DNA from: Sinimarinibacterium flocculans
Lineage (GTDB): Bacteria > Pseudomonadota > Gammaproteobacteria > Nevskiales > Nevskiaceae
Direction: 5' to 3'
Assembly: GCF_003201205.1 (NCBI RefSeq)
Contig: NZ_QICN01000001.1
Coordinates: 434,001-498,000 of the forward strand
Length of the DNA stretch: 64,000 bases
The position numbers and the translations under genes are program-made. A model generated the notes under the pieces. That model made no database searches. It was not told where the DNA came from and was given only the letters and a program-made list of their open reading frames with translations. Shown piece by piece: positions 16,346 to 24,081 of this stretch; position 1 is the stretch's first letter; each line of letters begins with the position of its first letter.

Positions 16346-17284
16346 TCAGGGGGCTTGCTCCACATTGATGCAGGCGCCTTGGGGCAGGGCACCGGGCCGC
16401 CAGTGCTGGACCGCCCAGCTCAGCACCTCTTCGACGGACGCCGTGGCGAGCGCATCGGGCGGTCTCTGGCCAAGCCACTGCAGACATTGGTGCAGGCGCG
16501 TACCGGCGGCGCTTTCGTCAATGGCACGCGCGTGGTTCTGCTTGGAAAGCTTGCGTCCGTCGCTGCCGACGAGCACGGGCAGGTGACGGTACCGTGGCGA
16601 GACGTACCCCAGTGCCGCGCCGATCTGCCGCTGCATGAACGTCGAGCCAAGCAGGTCTGCGCCGCGGACGACCTCGGTGATGCCCTGGGCCTGCTCATCG
16701 ACGGCGCAGGCCAGCTGGTAGCCGACGATGCCGTCGCGCCGGCGCACGATGAAGTCGCCGATGTGCTCGGCCGGGTCGCAGCGCTGCAGGGCCTGCCAGC
16801 CGTCGTCGAATGCCTGCGTACCGGCATCGGCGCGCAGGCGCAGTGCATGCCCCGTGGGCGGCAGGCGTCGATCGCGGCAATGCCCGTCATACACCGGACC
16901 TTCCATGCCCTTGCGCAAGGCCGAGGCGCGCAGGCGCGCGCGGCTGCAGTCGCAGGCATACAGGCGATGCGAGTCCTCCAGCCGCGCGAGCGCAGCGGCG
17001 TAGTCATCGGTGTGCTGCGACTGGTAGCGCGGCGCCTCGTCCCAGTGCAGTCCATGCGCCTCGAGCTGGCGCAGGATCCGCGCGGTCCACGCGGGATCGC
17101 AGCGTGCGGTGTCGAGATCGTCGATGCGCAGCAGCCAGTCGCCGCCGGCGACGCGGGCGCACAGCCAGCTGGCCAGCGCCGTCAGCAGCGAACCCAGGTG
17201 CAGGGGGCCGCTGGGCGTGGGCGCGAAGCGGCCACGATAGCGATGGACGGGATCGCTCCCGGCTGGGGTCCTGGGATCGGTCAT
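16346..17284 (-). CDS. gluQ: Glutamyl-Q tRNA(Asp) synthetase
   Basis: Truncated glutamyl-tRNA synthetase paralogue that activates glutamate and attaches it to queuosine-34 of tRNA-Asp. The 312-residue protein has the class I GRFAPTPSGPLHLGSL segment, the zinc-site cysteines (YACDC and downstream HC), RIDDLDTAR, and a KLSKQN version of the KMSKS loop. It lacks an anticodon-binding domain, as expected. It is adjacent to phaR on the same strand rather than to dksA as in many relatives. The queuosine gene queF is 6 kb away. Confidence 0.93.
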   Translation of the reverse strand: MTDPRTPAGSDPVHRYRGRFAPTPSGPLHLGSLLTALASWLCARVAGGDWLLRIDDLDTARCDPAWTARILRQLEAHGLHWDEAPRYQSQHTDDYAAALARLEDSHRLYACDCSRARLRASALRKGMEGPVYDGHCRDRRLPPTGHALRLRADAGTQAFDDGWQALQRCDPAEHIGDFIVRRRDGIVGYQLACAVDEQAQGITEVVRGADLLGSTFMQRQIGAALGYVSPRYRHLPVLVGSDGRKLSKQNHARAIDESAAGTRLHQCLQWLGQRPPDALATASVEEVLSWAVQHWRPGALPQGACINVEQAP

Positions 17285-17373
17285 CGGTTCGGCCGCGTGC
17301 CCTGAGTCACAAGGCGCGGGGACGCCGGCATGCTACATTAACTTCACCGTTCAACCCGCTGAACCTTCATCGG

Positions 17374-17421
17374 ATGGACCCCGAAGAACCCGAGCCCGCA
17401 GAGAGCGGCCCCGATTCATGA
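17374..17421 (+). CDS. Possible 15-residue leader peptide
   Basis: A short frame (MDPEEPEPAESGPDS) ends in a stop that overlaps the ATG of the following HAD gene as ATGA, suggesting translational coupling. It is acidic and proline-rich. There is no strong ribosome-binding site before it, so it could be chance. Confidence 0.25.
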   Translation: MDPEEPEPAESGPDS

Positions 17422-18218
17422 GCCTGCGCGCCGTCCTGTTCGACGTCGACGGTACCCTAGCCGACACCGAGTCTCTCGGTCACCGGCCGGCCTATAACCG
17501 GGCGTTCCGCAAGCTCGGTCTGCAGATGCGCTGGGGGCCCAAGCTGTATCGCCGCCTGTTGAAGCTTCCGGGCGGACGCGAACGGCTCAAATACTACGTG
17601 CAGCACTACCGCCCCGATCTGGGCGCGCAACAGGCCGAGGTCGATGCCGACATCGATGCCTGGGTCGCGAAGGTGCACGAACTCAAGTCCAAGTATTTCC
17701 GGCGGCGCATGCGTCACGGCAAGGTGCCGCTGCGCCCCGGTGTTGCGCGCGTCATGCGCGAAGCGCGGCGCGAGGGCCTGAAGCTGGCGATCGTGACCAA
17801 TGCGAGCCTGAAGACGCTGCGTCCGGTGCTCCGGTACTGCATGGGGCCGGAACTCGCTGCCGAGGTCGACGTCATCGCCAGCGGTGAGGAAGTGGCGCAC
17901 AAGAAGCCCGCGCCGGATCTCTATCGGCTGGCGATGCGTCGGCTGGACGTCAAGGCCTGCGACTGCGTGGCCCTCGAGGATTCGGAGATGGGCATGAAGG
18001 CGGCGGTCGCCGCCGGCGTCGCCGCGGTCGTCACGGTCAACAGCGATACCGTCGAACAGGATTTCGAACGTGCGTCACTGGTGATGTCCAGCCTCGGCGA
18101 GCCCGGAGCGCCGGCCCGCGTCTTGCGCGGCCAGTTGCCGGGCCCCCAATGGGTCACGATCGGTGCGCTGCGGGGCGTTCTGGAGCAGTCGAAACCCCGT
18201 CCGGCGCGCGCGGCCTGA
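17418..18218 (+). CDS. HAD-family hydrolase, CbbY/beta-phosphoglucomutase-like
   Basis: 266-residue cytoplasmic phosphatase/phosphomutase-like enzyme. All HAD motifs are present: FDVDGTLADTE (Asp9, Asp11), VTNAS, the KKPAPD lysine motif and LEDSEMGM. A helical cap (about 20-95) fits subclass I and the CbbY group. The ATG at 17418 overlaps the stop of a tiny upstream frame. It is followed closely by an alkyl-DHAP-synthase-like gene, so its substrate may be a phosphorylated glycerol or sugar derivative; this is inference. Confidence 0.83.
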   Translation: MSLRAVLFDVDGTLADTESLGHRPAYNRAFRKLGLQMRWGPKLYRRLLKLPGGRERLKYYVQHYRPDLGAQQAEVDADIDAWVAKVHELKSKYFRRRMRHGKVPLRPGVARVMREARREGLKLAIVTNASLKTLRPVLRYCMGPELAAEVDVIASGEEVAHKKPAPDLYRLAMRRLDVKACDCVALEDSEMGMKAAVAAGVAAVVTVNSDTVEQDFERASLVMSSLGEPGAPARVLRGQLPGPQWVTIGALRGVLEQSKPRPARAA

Positions 18219-18293
18219 GTTTGCGGCGGTTATCGGGGCCGTCCTCGCCGGACCAGCCGATATACTGCGCCCGGTTCGATGGCCGGAGCACGC

Positions 18294-19886
18294 ATGCGAC
18301 GCTGGAACGGTTGGGGGGAAGACAGCGACGACTATGCACTGGGCGACGACGCCCGTGCCTTCCTGAAGGATCGCGTCGGTGCCGGCACCGCCCCGCGCGA
18401 CGCGGTGCTGCAGCAGGTACTCGAGGCCTTGCCGGCCAGCCGTCTGCCGTCCGGTGCGCCATTCGAGACGGAAGCACGGCTGCGCGTGCTGCACGCCCGC
18501 GGACAGAGCTTTCCCGACTGGGTTGCGCTGCGTTCGGGGCGCGTCGGCCCCTGCGCCGACGGTGTCGCCCTGCCGTCGAGTCACGACGAGGCCGCACAGG
18601 CGCTGGCGTCCGCCCGCAGGCTCGGCGCGCTCGTGGTGCCCTATGGCGGCGGCACCAGCGTCGTCGGCCACCTGGCGGTGCCGCCCGTCGACCGCCCGGT
18701 GGTCAACATCTCGCTGGAGCGGATGAACCGGCTGCTGAGCGTCGACGACAAGGCCTGGCTCGCCAGTTTCGGCGCCGGCACGCCGGGGCCGCAGGTCGAG
18801 GCGCAATTGCGCTCCCATGGATTCATGCTCGGCCACTTTCCGCAGTCGTACCCGTACTCGACGGTCGGGGGCTGGGTGGTCACGCGGTCGTCCGGACAGC
18901 AGTCGCTGCGCTATGGACGCATCGAGCAAATGTTCGCATCCGGTCGCCTGGCGACGCCGCGCGGCCAATGGAGTGTCGGCGGCGTGCCGGCGTCGTCGGC
19001 CGGGCCCGACCTGCGCGAGATCGTGCTCGGCTCGGAAGGCCGGGTGGGCCTGCTGACCGAGGTCAGCATGCGCCTGCGGCGGCTGCCGGAGGAGGAGAGT
19101 TTCCACGGCGTGTTCTTCCCGGACTGGGCGTCGGCGGTCGACGCCGTGCGCGCCATGGTGCAGGCGGACCTGCCGCTGTCGATGCTGCGGTTGTCCAACG
19201 AGATCGAGACCGAGACCCAGCTGCGACTCGCCGGCCACCCGCAGATGATCCGCTGGCTGCAGCGTTATCTGGGCATGCGCGGGATTGACCGCGGGCAGTG
19301 CATGCTGATGCTGGCGGTCACCGGCACGCTGGCGGAATGCCGGCGCACGCGGCGCGACGCGCTGGCCATTGCCAAGCGCCACCGTGGCGTCCATGTCGGC
19401 AAGGGCATGGGCAAGACCTGGGCGCGCAACCGCTTTCGCGGCCCCTTGCTGCGCAACGCGCTGTGGGAGCTCGGCTATGCGGCGGACACCGTGGAGACCT
19501 GCGTCAACTGGCCCGCCGCGACCGGACTGATGCGCGCGATCGAGCAGGCCGCGCACGACGCGATGGCCGCCGAGAACGAACGCATCCATGCGTTCACGCA
19601 CCTGTCGCATGTCTATCGCCAGGGGTGCAGCATCTATTCGACCTTCGTGTTCCGTTCGGCGGGTGATCCGGACGCGAACCTGGAACGCTGGCGCAAGCTC
19701 AAGAGCCGGGTGTCGGAAGCGATCGTCGCGCACGGCGGCACCATCAGCCATCAGCACGGCGTGGGCGTCGACCATGCGCCCTACCTGCCTGCCGAGAAGG
19801 GCGCGCTGGGCATGGATCTGCTGCGCGCAGTCGCGCGCGAGCTGGATCCTGACGGCATCATGAATCCGGGCAAGCTGTTCTCATGA
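18294..19886 (+). CDS. FAD-binding oxidase, alkyldihydroxyacetonephosphate synthase-like
   Basis: 530-residue flavoprotein of the vanillyl-alcohol-oxidase/PCMH fold. The FAD domain shows VVPYGGGTSVVGH and LGHFPQSYPYSTVGGWVVTRSSGQQSLRYG. The C-terminus carries GTISHQHGVGVDHAPYL and ELDPDGIMNPGKLF, the region holding the HHH-type motif of alkylglycerone-phosphate synthase. Such enzymes exchange the acyl chain of acyl-DHAP for a fatty alcohol to make the ether bond. The start at 18294 is preferred because GGAG lies 5 bases upstream; an ATG at 18279 has none. It is followed by GlpD-like and FGGY kinase genes. Activity as an ether-lipid enzyme is unproven. Confidence 0.8.
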   Translation: MRRWNGWGEDSDDYALGDDARAFLKDRVGAGTAPRDAVLQQVLEALPASRLPSGAPFETEARLRVLHARGQSFPDWVALRSGRVGPCADGVALPSSHDEAAQALASARRLGALVVPYGGGTSVVGHLAVPPVDRPVVNISLERMNRLLSVDDKAWLASFGAGTPGPQVEAQLRSHGFMLGHFPQSYPYSTVGGWVVTRSSGQQSLRYGRIEQMFASGRLATPRGQWSVGGVPASSAGPDLREIVLGSEGRVGLLTEVSMRLRRLPEEESFHGVFFPDWASAVDAVRAMVQADLPLSMLRLSNEIETETQLRLAGHPQMIRWLQRYLGMRGIDRGQCMLMLAVTGTLAECRRTRRDALAIAKRHRGVHVGKGMGKTWARNRFRGPLLRNALWELGYAADTVETCVNWPAATGLMRAIEQAAHDAMAAENERIHAFTHLSHVYRQGCSIYSTFVFRSAGDPDANLERWRKLKSRVSEAIVAHGGTISHQHGVGVDHAPYLPAEKGALGMDLLRAVARELDPDGIMNPGKLFS

Positions 19887-19967
19887 TCCTCGCGCAGACC
19901 TCGCCGATGGTTCCGGCGACGGTCTCTTTCGGCCAGGCATCGGCGACGCAGCGTCGGGAGCGGCGGC

Positions 19968-21506
19968 ATGGTCGCGCGCACTGAGCTGTCGGCGCTGCGC
20001 GATCGCTACGATCTGGTGATCGTCGGCGGCGGCATCACCGGCGCGGGCATCTTCCGCGAGGCGGTGCGTACGCAGGCGAGTGCGCTGCTGGTCGAAGCGC
20101 GCGACTACGCATCGGGGACCTCGTCGTGGTCGTCGAAGCTCGTGCACGGCGGCCTGCGCTACCTGAAGAACGGCCAATGGCGCCTGACGCTCGAGTCGGT
20201 GCGCGAGCGCCAGCGACTGCTCGGCGAGGCGCCGGGCCTGGTCGAGCCGCAGACTTTCCTCATGCCGATCTACGCCGGGCGCAAGCCGGGCCGCTGGCTG
20301 ATGCAGTTCGGTCTGCGCATCTACGACTGGATGGCCGGCGCGCGGCGTTCGCGCTGGCTCGATGCGCAGACGACACTTGAAGCCGAGGCCGACTTGGCGC
20401 GCCGCGATCTGCTGGGCGCCATGGCCTACGAGGATGCGCGCACCGACGATGCGCGGCTGGTGCTGCGCCTGATTCTCGACGGCTGCGCCGACGGCGGCGT
20501 CGCGCTGAACTATGTCAAGGCCAGTGTGCGCAGCGACGGCCAGCGCGTCTGTGGCGTTCGTCTGAGCGATGCCGTCAGCGGCAGTGAACGCGAGATCGAC
20601 GCCGGCGTCGTGATCAACGCGACCGGTGCCTGGGCCGGCGCGCTGCCCGGCGCCCCGGCCGGCGCGCCGTCATTGCGTCCGCTGCGCGGCAGCCACCTGC
20701 TGTTCTCGCCACGGCGCTTCGGCCTGCGCCATGCGGTGTCCTGGCTGCATCCGCAGGACGGCCGTCCAGTGTTCGCCTACCCCTGGGAAGGGGCCGTGCT
20801 CTACGGTACGACCGACCTGGATCACGGCGAGACACCGGACGAGCCGCGGATCACGAGCCAGGAGGTCGACTATCTGCTGGCGGGTCTTGCTGCGCAGTTC
20901 CCGCGGCTGTGCCTCAACGCCGGGGACGTGATCAGCACGTATGCCGGCGTGCGGCCGGTGGTGGGCGGCGGCAAAGCCGATCCTTCGGCCGAGTCGCGCG
21001 AGTCGGCCCTGTGGCAGACGCCGGGCCTGGTGGGCATCACCGGGGGTAAGCTGACGACGTTCCGCGTCACCGCGCGCGAGGTCCTGCGTGCCGCCGCACG
21101 CGAGTTGCCGCGGCTGCTGCCGCAGGACGAGCAGCCGCTGTTCGCCTCGGCGACGCCGGTCGACAGTCAACGCCGGCTGTACGGGCGTCTCGGCATCGCC
21201 GCCGCCGGCACGCTGATGCAGGAAGTGCCGGGCGAGGAGCTGTCCCGTATCGGTGACACGCCGTGGACCTGGGCCGAGCTGCGCTGGGCCGCGCGTCACG
21301 AGCAGGTCGTGCATCTGGACGACCTGCTGCTGCGGCGCAGCCGTCTGGGGCTGGTCGTCGAGAACGGTGCCCGGGCGCTGCTGCCCCGGGTGCTGGCGAT
21401 CTGCCGCGAAGAGCTTGGCTGGGATGCGGCGCGCTGCGACGCCGAACAGGCGCGCTGGCTCGGCCGCTGGCAGTCTCAGCACGCACCTCCGGGCTGGACC
21501 GCGTGA
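19968..21506 (+). CDS. FAD-dependent glycerol-3-phosphate dehydrogenase, GlpD/GlpA family
   Basis: Oxidises glycerol-3-phosphate to dihydroxyacetone phosphate, donating electrons to quinone at the membrane. 512 residues with the FAD dinucleotide motif VIVGGGITGAGI (about 17-28), the SSWSSKLVHGGLRYL family signature, YGTTDLDH, the STYAGVRPVVGGG segment and a C-terminal alpha-helical domain. It is a GlpD-like paralogue, not linked to glpF or glpR here. Its stop overlaps the GTG of the downstream kinase (GTGA). Context suggests supply of DHAP to the upstream alkyl-DHAP-synthase-like enzyme or recycling of its products. Confidence 0.88.
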   Translation: MVARTELSALRDRYDLVIVGGGITGAGIFREAVRTQASALLVEARDYASGTSSWSSKLVHGGLRYLKNGQWRLTLESVRERQRLLGEAPGLVEPQTFLMPIYAGRKPGRWLMQFGLRIYDWMAGARRSRWLDAQTTLEAEADLARRDLLGAMAYEDARTDDARLVLRLILDGCADGGVALNYVKASVRSDGQRVCGVRLSDAVSGSEREIDAGVVINATGAWAGALPGAPAGAPSLRPLRGSHLLFSPRRFGLRHAVSWLHPQDGRPVFAYPWEGAVLYGTTDLDHGETPDEPRITSQEVDYLLAGLAAQFPRLCLNAGDVISTYAGVRPVVGGGKADPSAESRESALWQTPGLVGITGGKLTTFRVTAREVLRAAARELPRLLPQDEQPLFASATPVDSQRRLYGRLGIAAAGTLMQEVPGEELSRIGDTPWTWAELRWAARHEQVVHLDDLLLRRSRLGLVVENGARALLPRVLAICREELGWDAARCDAEQARWLGRWQSQHAPPGWTA

Positions 21507-23059
21507 AACCGCGGCATCTGCTCGCGCTCGATGTGGGGACGCAGAGTGCGCGGGCCCTGCTGTTCGATGCCCGTGGGGAGTTGCTCGGCAAGGCGCAGCG
21601 CGCCTTCGATCCGGTCTACGTCTCGCCGCAGCCGGGATGGGCCGAGCAGGATCCGGAACGCTACTGGGAGGCGATGTGCGAATGCAGCCGGCAGCTCTGG
21701 CGCGACGGTTTGCGCCCGGACGATGTCGCCGCGGTGACCCTGACCACGCAGCGGGCGACGATGATCTGCGTCGATGCCGCCGGGCAGTCCCTGCGCCCGG
21801 CCACCGTCTGGCTGGATCAGCGGCGTTGCACCGAGCCGCCGCGACTGTCGCCGCTGTGGCGAAGCCTCTTCCGTCTGGCCGGCGCCGCGCCGTTGGTGGC
21901 GCACCTGCAGCGCGAGGCCGATGCCAACTGGCTGGCACAGCACGAACCGGCGATCTGGCGCGAGACCGACAAGTTCCTGTTCCTGTCCGGCTGGCTGACC
22001 CGGCGTCTGGTCGGTGCGTACGTGGATTCCGCCGGCTGCCAGGTGGGCTTCGTGCCCTTCGACTATGCCCGTCTCGACTGGGCCGGGCCGCGCGACTTCA
22101 AGTGGCAGGCGATCGCGGTCCGGCGTGAACAGCTCCCCGACCTGGTGCCCCCGGGGGCCACGCTCGGCGCGCTGACGACGGCTGCCGGCGAGGCGCTCGG
22201 CGTGCCTGCCGGCGTGCCGCTGATCGCCGCGGCCGCGGACAAGGCCTGCGAGGTTCTCGGCAGCGGCGCGACGACGCCGGACGCGGCGCAGCTGAGCTTC
22301 GGGACGACGGCGACGATCAACACCACCCAGTCGCGCTACATCGAAGTCCAGCGGATGCTGCCCGCCTATCCGGCGGCGATGCCGGGGGCCTGGAACACCG
22401 AGATCCAGATCTACCGCGGCTTCTGGATGGTGTCCTGGTTCAAGCGCGAGTTCGCGCATCGCGAGCAGGCGCTGGCGGCGGCGCGCGGCGTGCCGGTGGA
22501 GGCCCTGTTCGACGAACTGGTGGCCGGCGTGCCGCCCGGTTCGATGGGGCTGATGCTGCAACCCTACTGGTCGCCCGGCGTGCGCGATCCCGGGCCCGAG
22601 GCCAAGGGCGGCATCATCGGCTTCGGCGACGTGCATACGCGGGCGCACTTCTACCGGGCGATCCTCGAAGGGCTCGTCTACGGGCTGCGTGCCGGGCGCG
22701 AACAGATCGAGCGCCGCACCGGCGTGGCGATCCGGCGGTTGCTGGTCTCGGGCGGCGGCTCGCAGTCCGACCAGGCGATGCAGATCACCGCCGACGTCTT
22801 CGGCCTCGCGGCCGAACGTCCGCCGATCTACGAGACCTCGGCGCTCGGCGCCGCTATCAACGCGGCGGTCGGCATCGGCCTGTACCGCGACCATGCGCAG
22901 GCAGTCGCGGCGATGACCCGCAAGGGCACCGTCTTCGTGCCGGAGCCGTCGGCCGTTGCGACCTACGATGCGCTGTACCGCGAGGTCTATCGGCGGATGT
23001 ATCCGCGCCTCAAGCCCCTGTACGAGCGTATCCGCGCGATTACCGGCTACCCGCCGTAG
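21503..23059 (+). CDS. FGGY-family carbohydrate/polyol kinase
   Basis: 518-residue sugar kinase of the glycerol kinase/xylulokinase superfamily. The N-terminal phosphate-binding motif ALDVGTQSARALLFD, the middle LSFGTTATIN adenosine-site segment and the C-terminal VSGGGSQSDQAMQITADVFG are visible. The start is GTG 21503, overlapping the stop of the glycerol-3-phosphate dehydrogenase gene, which indicates translational coupling. The substrate could be glycerol or another polyol; sequence alone does not decide. Its 3' end overlaps the convergent Mpo1-like gene by 13 bases. Confidence 0.87.
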   Translation: MKPRHLLALDVGTQSARALLFDARGELLGKAQRAFDPVYVSPQPGWAEQDPERYWEAMCECSRQLWRDGLRPDDVAAVTLTTQRATMICVDAAGQSLRPATVWLDQRRCTEPPRLSPLWRSLFRLAGAAPLVAHLQREADANWLAQHEPAIWRETDKFLFLSGWLTRRLVGAYVDSAGCQVGFVPFDYARLDWAGPRDFKWQAIAVRREQLPDLVPPGATLGALTTAAGEALGVPAGVPLIAAAADKACEVLGSGATTPDAAQLSFGTTATINTTQSRYIEVQRMLPAYPAAMPGAWNTEIQIYRGFWMVSWFKREFAHREQALAAARGVPVEALFDELVAGVPPGSMGLMLQPYWSPGVRDPGPEAKGGIIGFGDVHTRAHFYRAILEGLVYGLRAGREQIERRTGVAIRRLLVSGGGSQSDQAMQITADVFGLAAERPPIYETSALGAAINAAVGIGLYRDHAQAVAAMTRKGTVFVPEPSAVATYDALYREVYRRMYPRLKPLYERIRAITGYPP

Positions 23060-23418
23060 GGGCCGTAGGCGCGTTCGCCGCCGACGATGCGCCACCACGT
23101 GCCGGCAATGACGTAGCGGGGGAAGTTGACGAACTGCTCGGCGACGAGGCGCTGCGCGAACACCCAGGCACCGGCCCAAGGTTCGGGGGCGACGGCTTCG
23201 CGGTCGTGACCGAGGCCCTGGAGAAAGACGGATACGACGATCAACAGCAAACCGTCGAAGGCGGCGAACAGGCCGCTGAACAGTATCGAGCCGAGCATGT
23301 CGATCGCGCCCCACCAGAACAGGGGCACGGCGACGATGTGCAGGATCAGGTTGAGGCGGTCCTGGTGGCGCTCGGCGTAGCCGGCCCACTGGGTTTCGAG
23401 CAGGGTTGCGAAACTCAT
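23047..23418 (-). CDS. Mpo1-like (DUF962) membrane protein
   Basis: Integral inner-membrane protein of 123 residues with three or four hydrophobic segments (LILHIVAVPLFWWGAI, ILFSGLFAAFDGLLLIVVSVFL, and a C-terminal one). The pattern HxxRLNxxLHxxAVPL, followed by FLQGLGH, is characteristic of the DUF962/Mpo1 family, whose yeast member is a dioxygenase in fatty-acid alpha-oxidation of phytosphingosine. The start at 23418 (MSFATLLETQW) has GGAG upstream. Its function in this bacterium is unknown; the neighbouring lipid genes make a lipid role plausible. Confidence 0.75.
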   Translation of the reverse strand: MSFATLLETQWAGYAERHQDRLNLILHIVAVPLFWWGAIDMLGSILFSGLFAAFDGLLLIVVSVFLQGLGHDREAVAPEPWAGAWVFAQRLVAEQFVNFPRYVIAGTWWRIVGGERAYGPYGG

Positions 23419-23530
23419 CGCGGCTGAGCTCCATGGCATTGGCAATGCGCGGCGGCGCAGGGCACAGGGCGGGGAACGGGCGGCACGGGCGAACCCGGTA
23501 CGCCGAAGCCTCGTTGACGGCGGAGCGGGG

Positions 23531-23953
23531 TCACGGCGTGGCTCCGGCGCCGGTGGGGTCGACGTGCCAGGCCGGCGGCGGCAGGCTGCCGCTCCATCCG
23601 GGCTGACGGTGCTCGACGGACACGTGCGTATAGATGCCGCCGCGCACGTTGAACACGGCAGTCAGGCGCATGAAGCGCGGCTGCGTCGCCGCCACCAGGT
23701 CGTCGAGGATTTCGTTGGTCACGGCCTCGTGGAACTTGCCCTCGTCGCGGAAGCTCCAGACGTACAGCTTCAGCGCCTTGAGTTCGACGCACAGGCGGTC
23801 GGCGACGTACTCCAGATAGAGCGTGCCGAAGTCCGGCTGCCCGGTCTTCGGGCACAGGCAGGTGAACTCCGGGATCCGCATGCGGATTGCGAAATCGCGT
23901 TGCGGCGCCGGGTTCGGAAAGGTTTCGAGAGACTTGCTCGGCTGGGTCGACAT
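23531..23953 (-). CDS. queF: NADPH-dependent 7-cyano-7-deazaguanine reductase, short form
   Basis: Reduces preQ0 nitrile to preQ1 amine in queuosine biosynthesis. The 140-residue protein is the unimodular (YkvM-type) QueF. It contains the catalytic cysteine in [20 protein letters not shown] and the QueF motif region [28 protein letters not shown]. The long E. coli-type N-terminal half is absent. Divergent from smc. It pairs functionally with gluQ (16346-17284), which modifies queuosine-containing tRNA-Asp. Confidence 0.93.
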   Translation of the reverse strand: MSTQPSKSLETFPNPAPQRDFAIRMRIPEFTCLCPKTGQPDFGTLYLEYVADRLCVELKALKLYVWSFRDEGKFHEAVTNEILDDLVAATQPRFMRLTAVFNVRGGIYTHVSVEHRQPGWSGSLPPPAWHVDPTGAGATP

Positions 23954-24081
23954 CGAGAAAAGGCGGCGAAGACGGGCCCGGTGGACGGGGCGGCTTCATA
24001 ATTTACACTACGCGCCCTGCGGGCCCGTGCCCTTCACCTATAAGACCGCGCCCACGCGAGGCGCGAAAACACTCGATCAGC

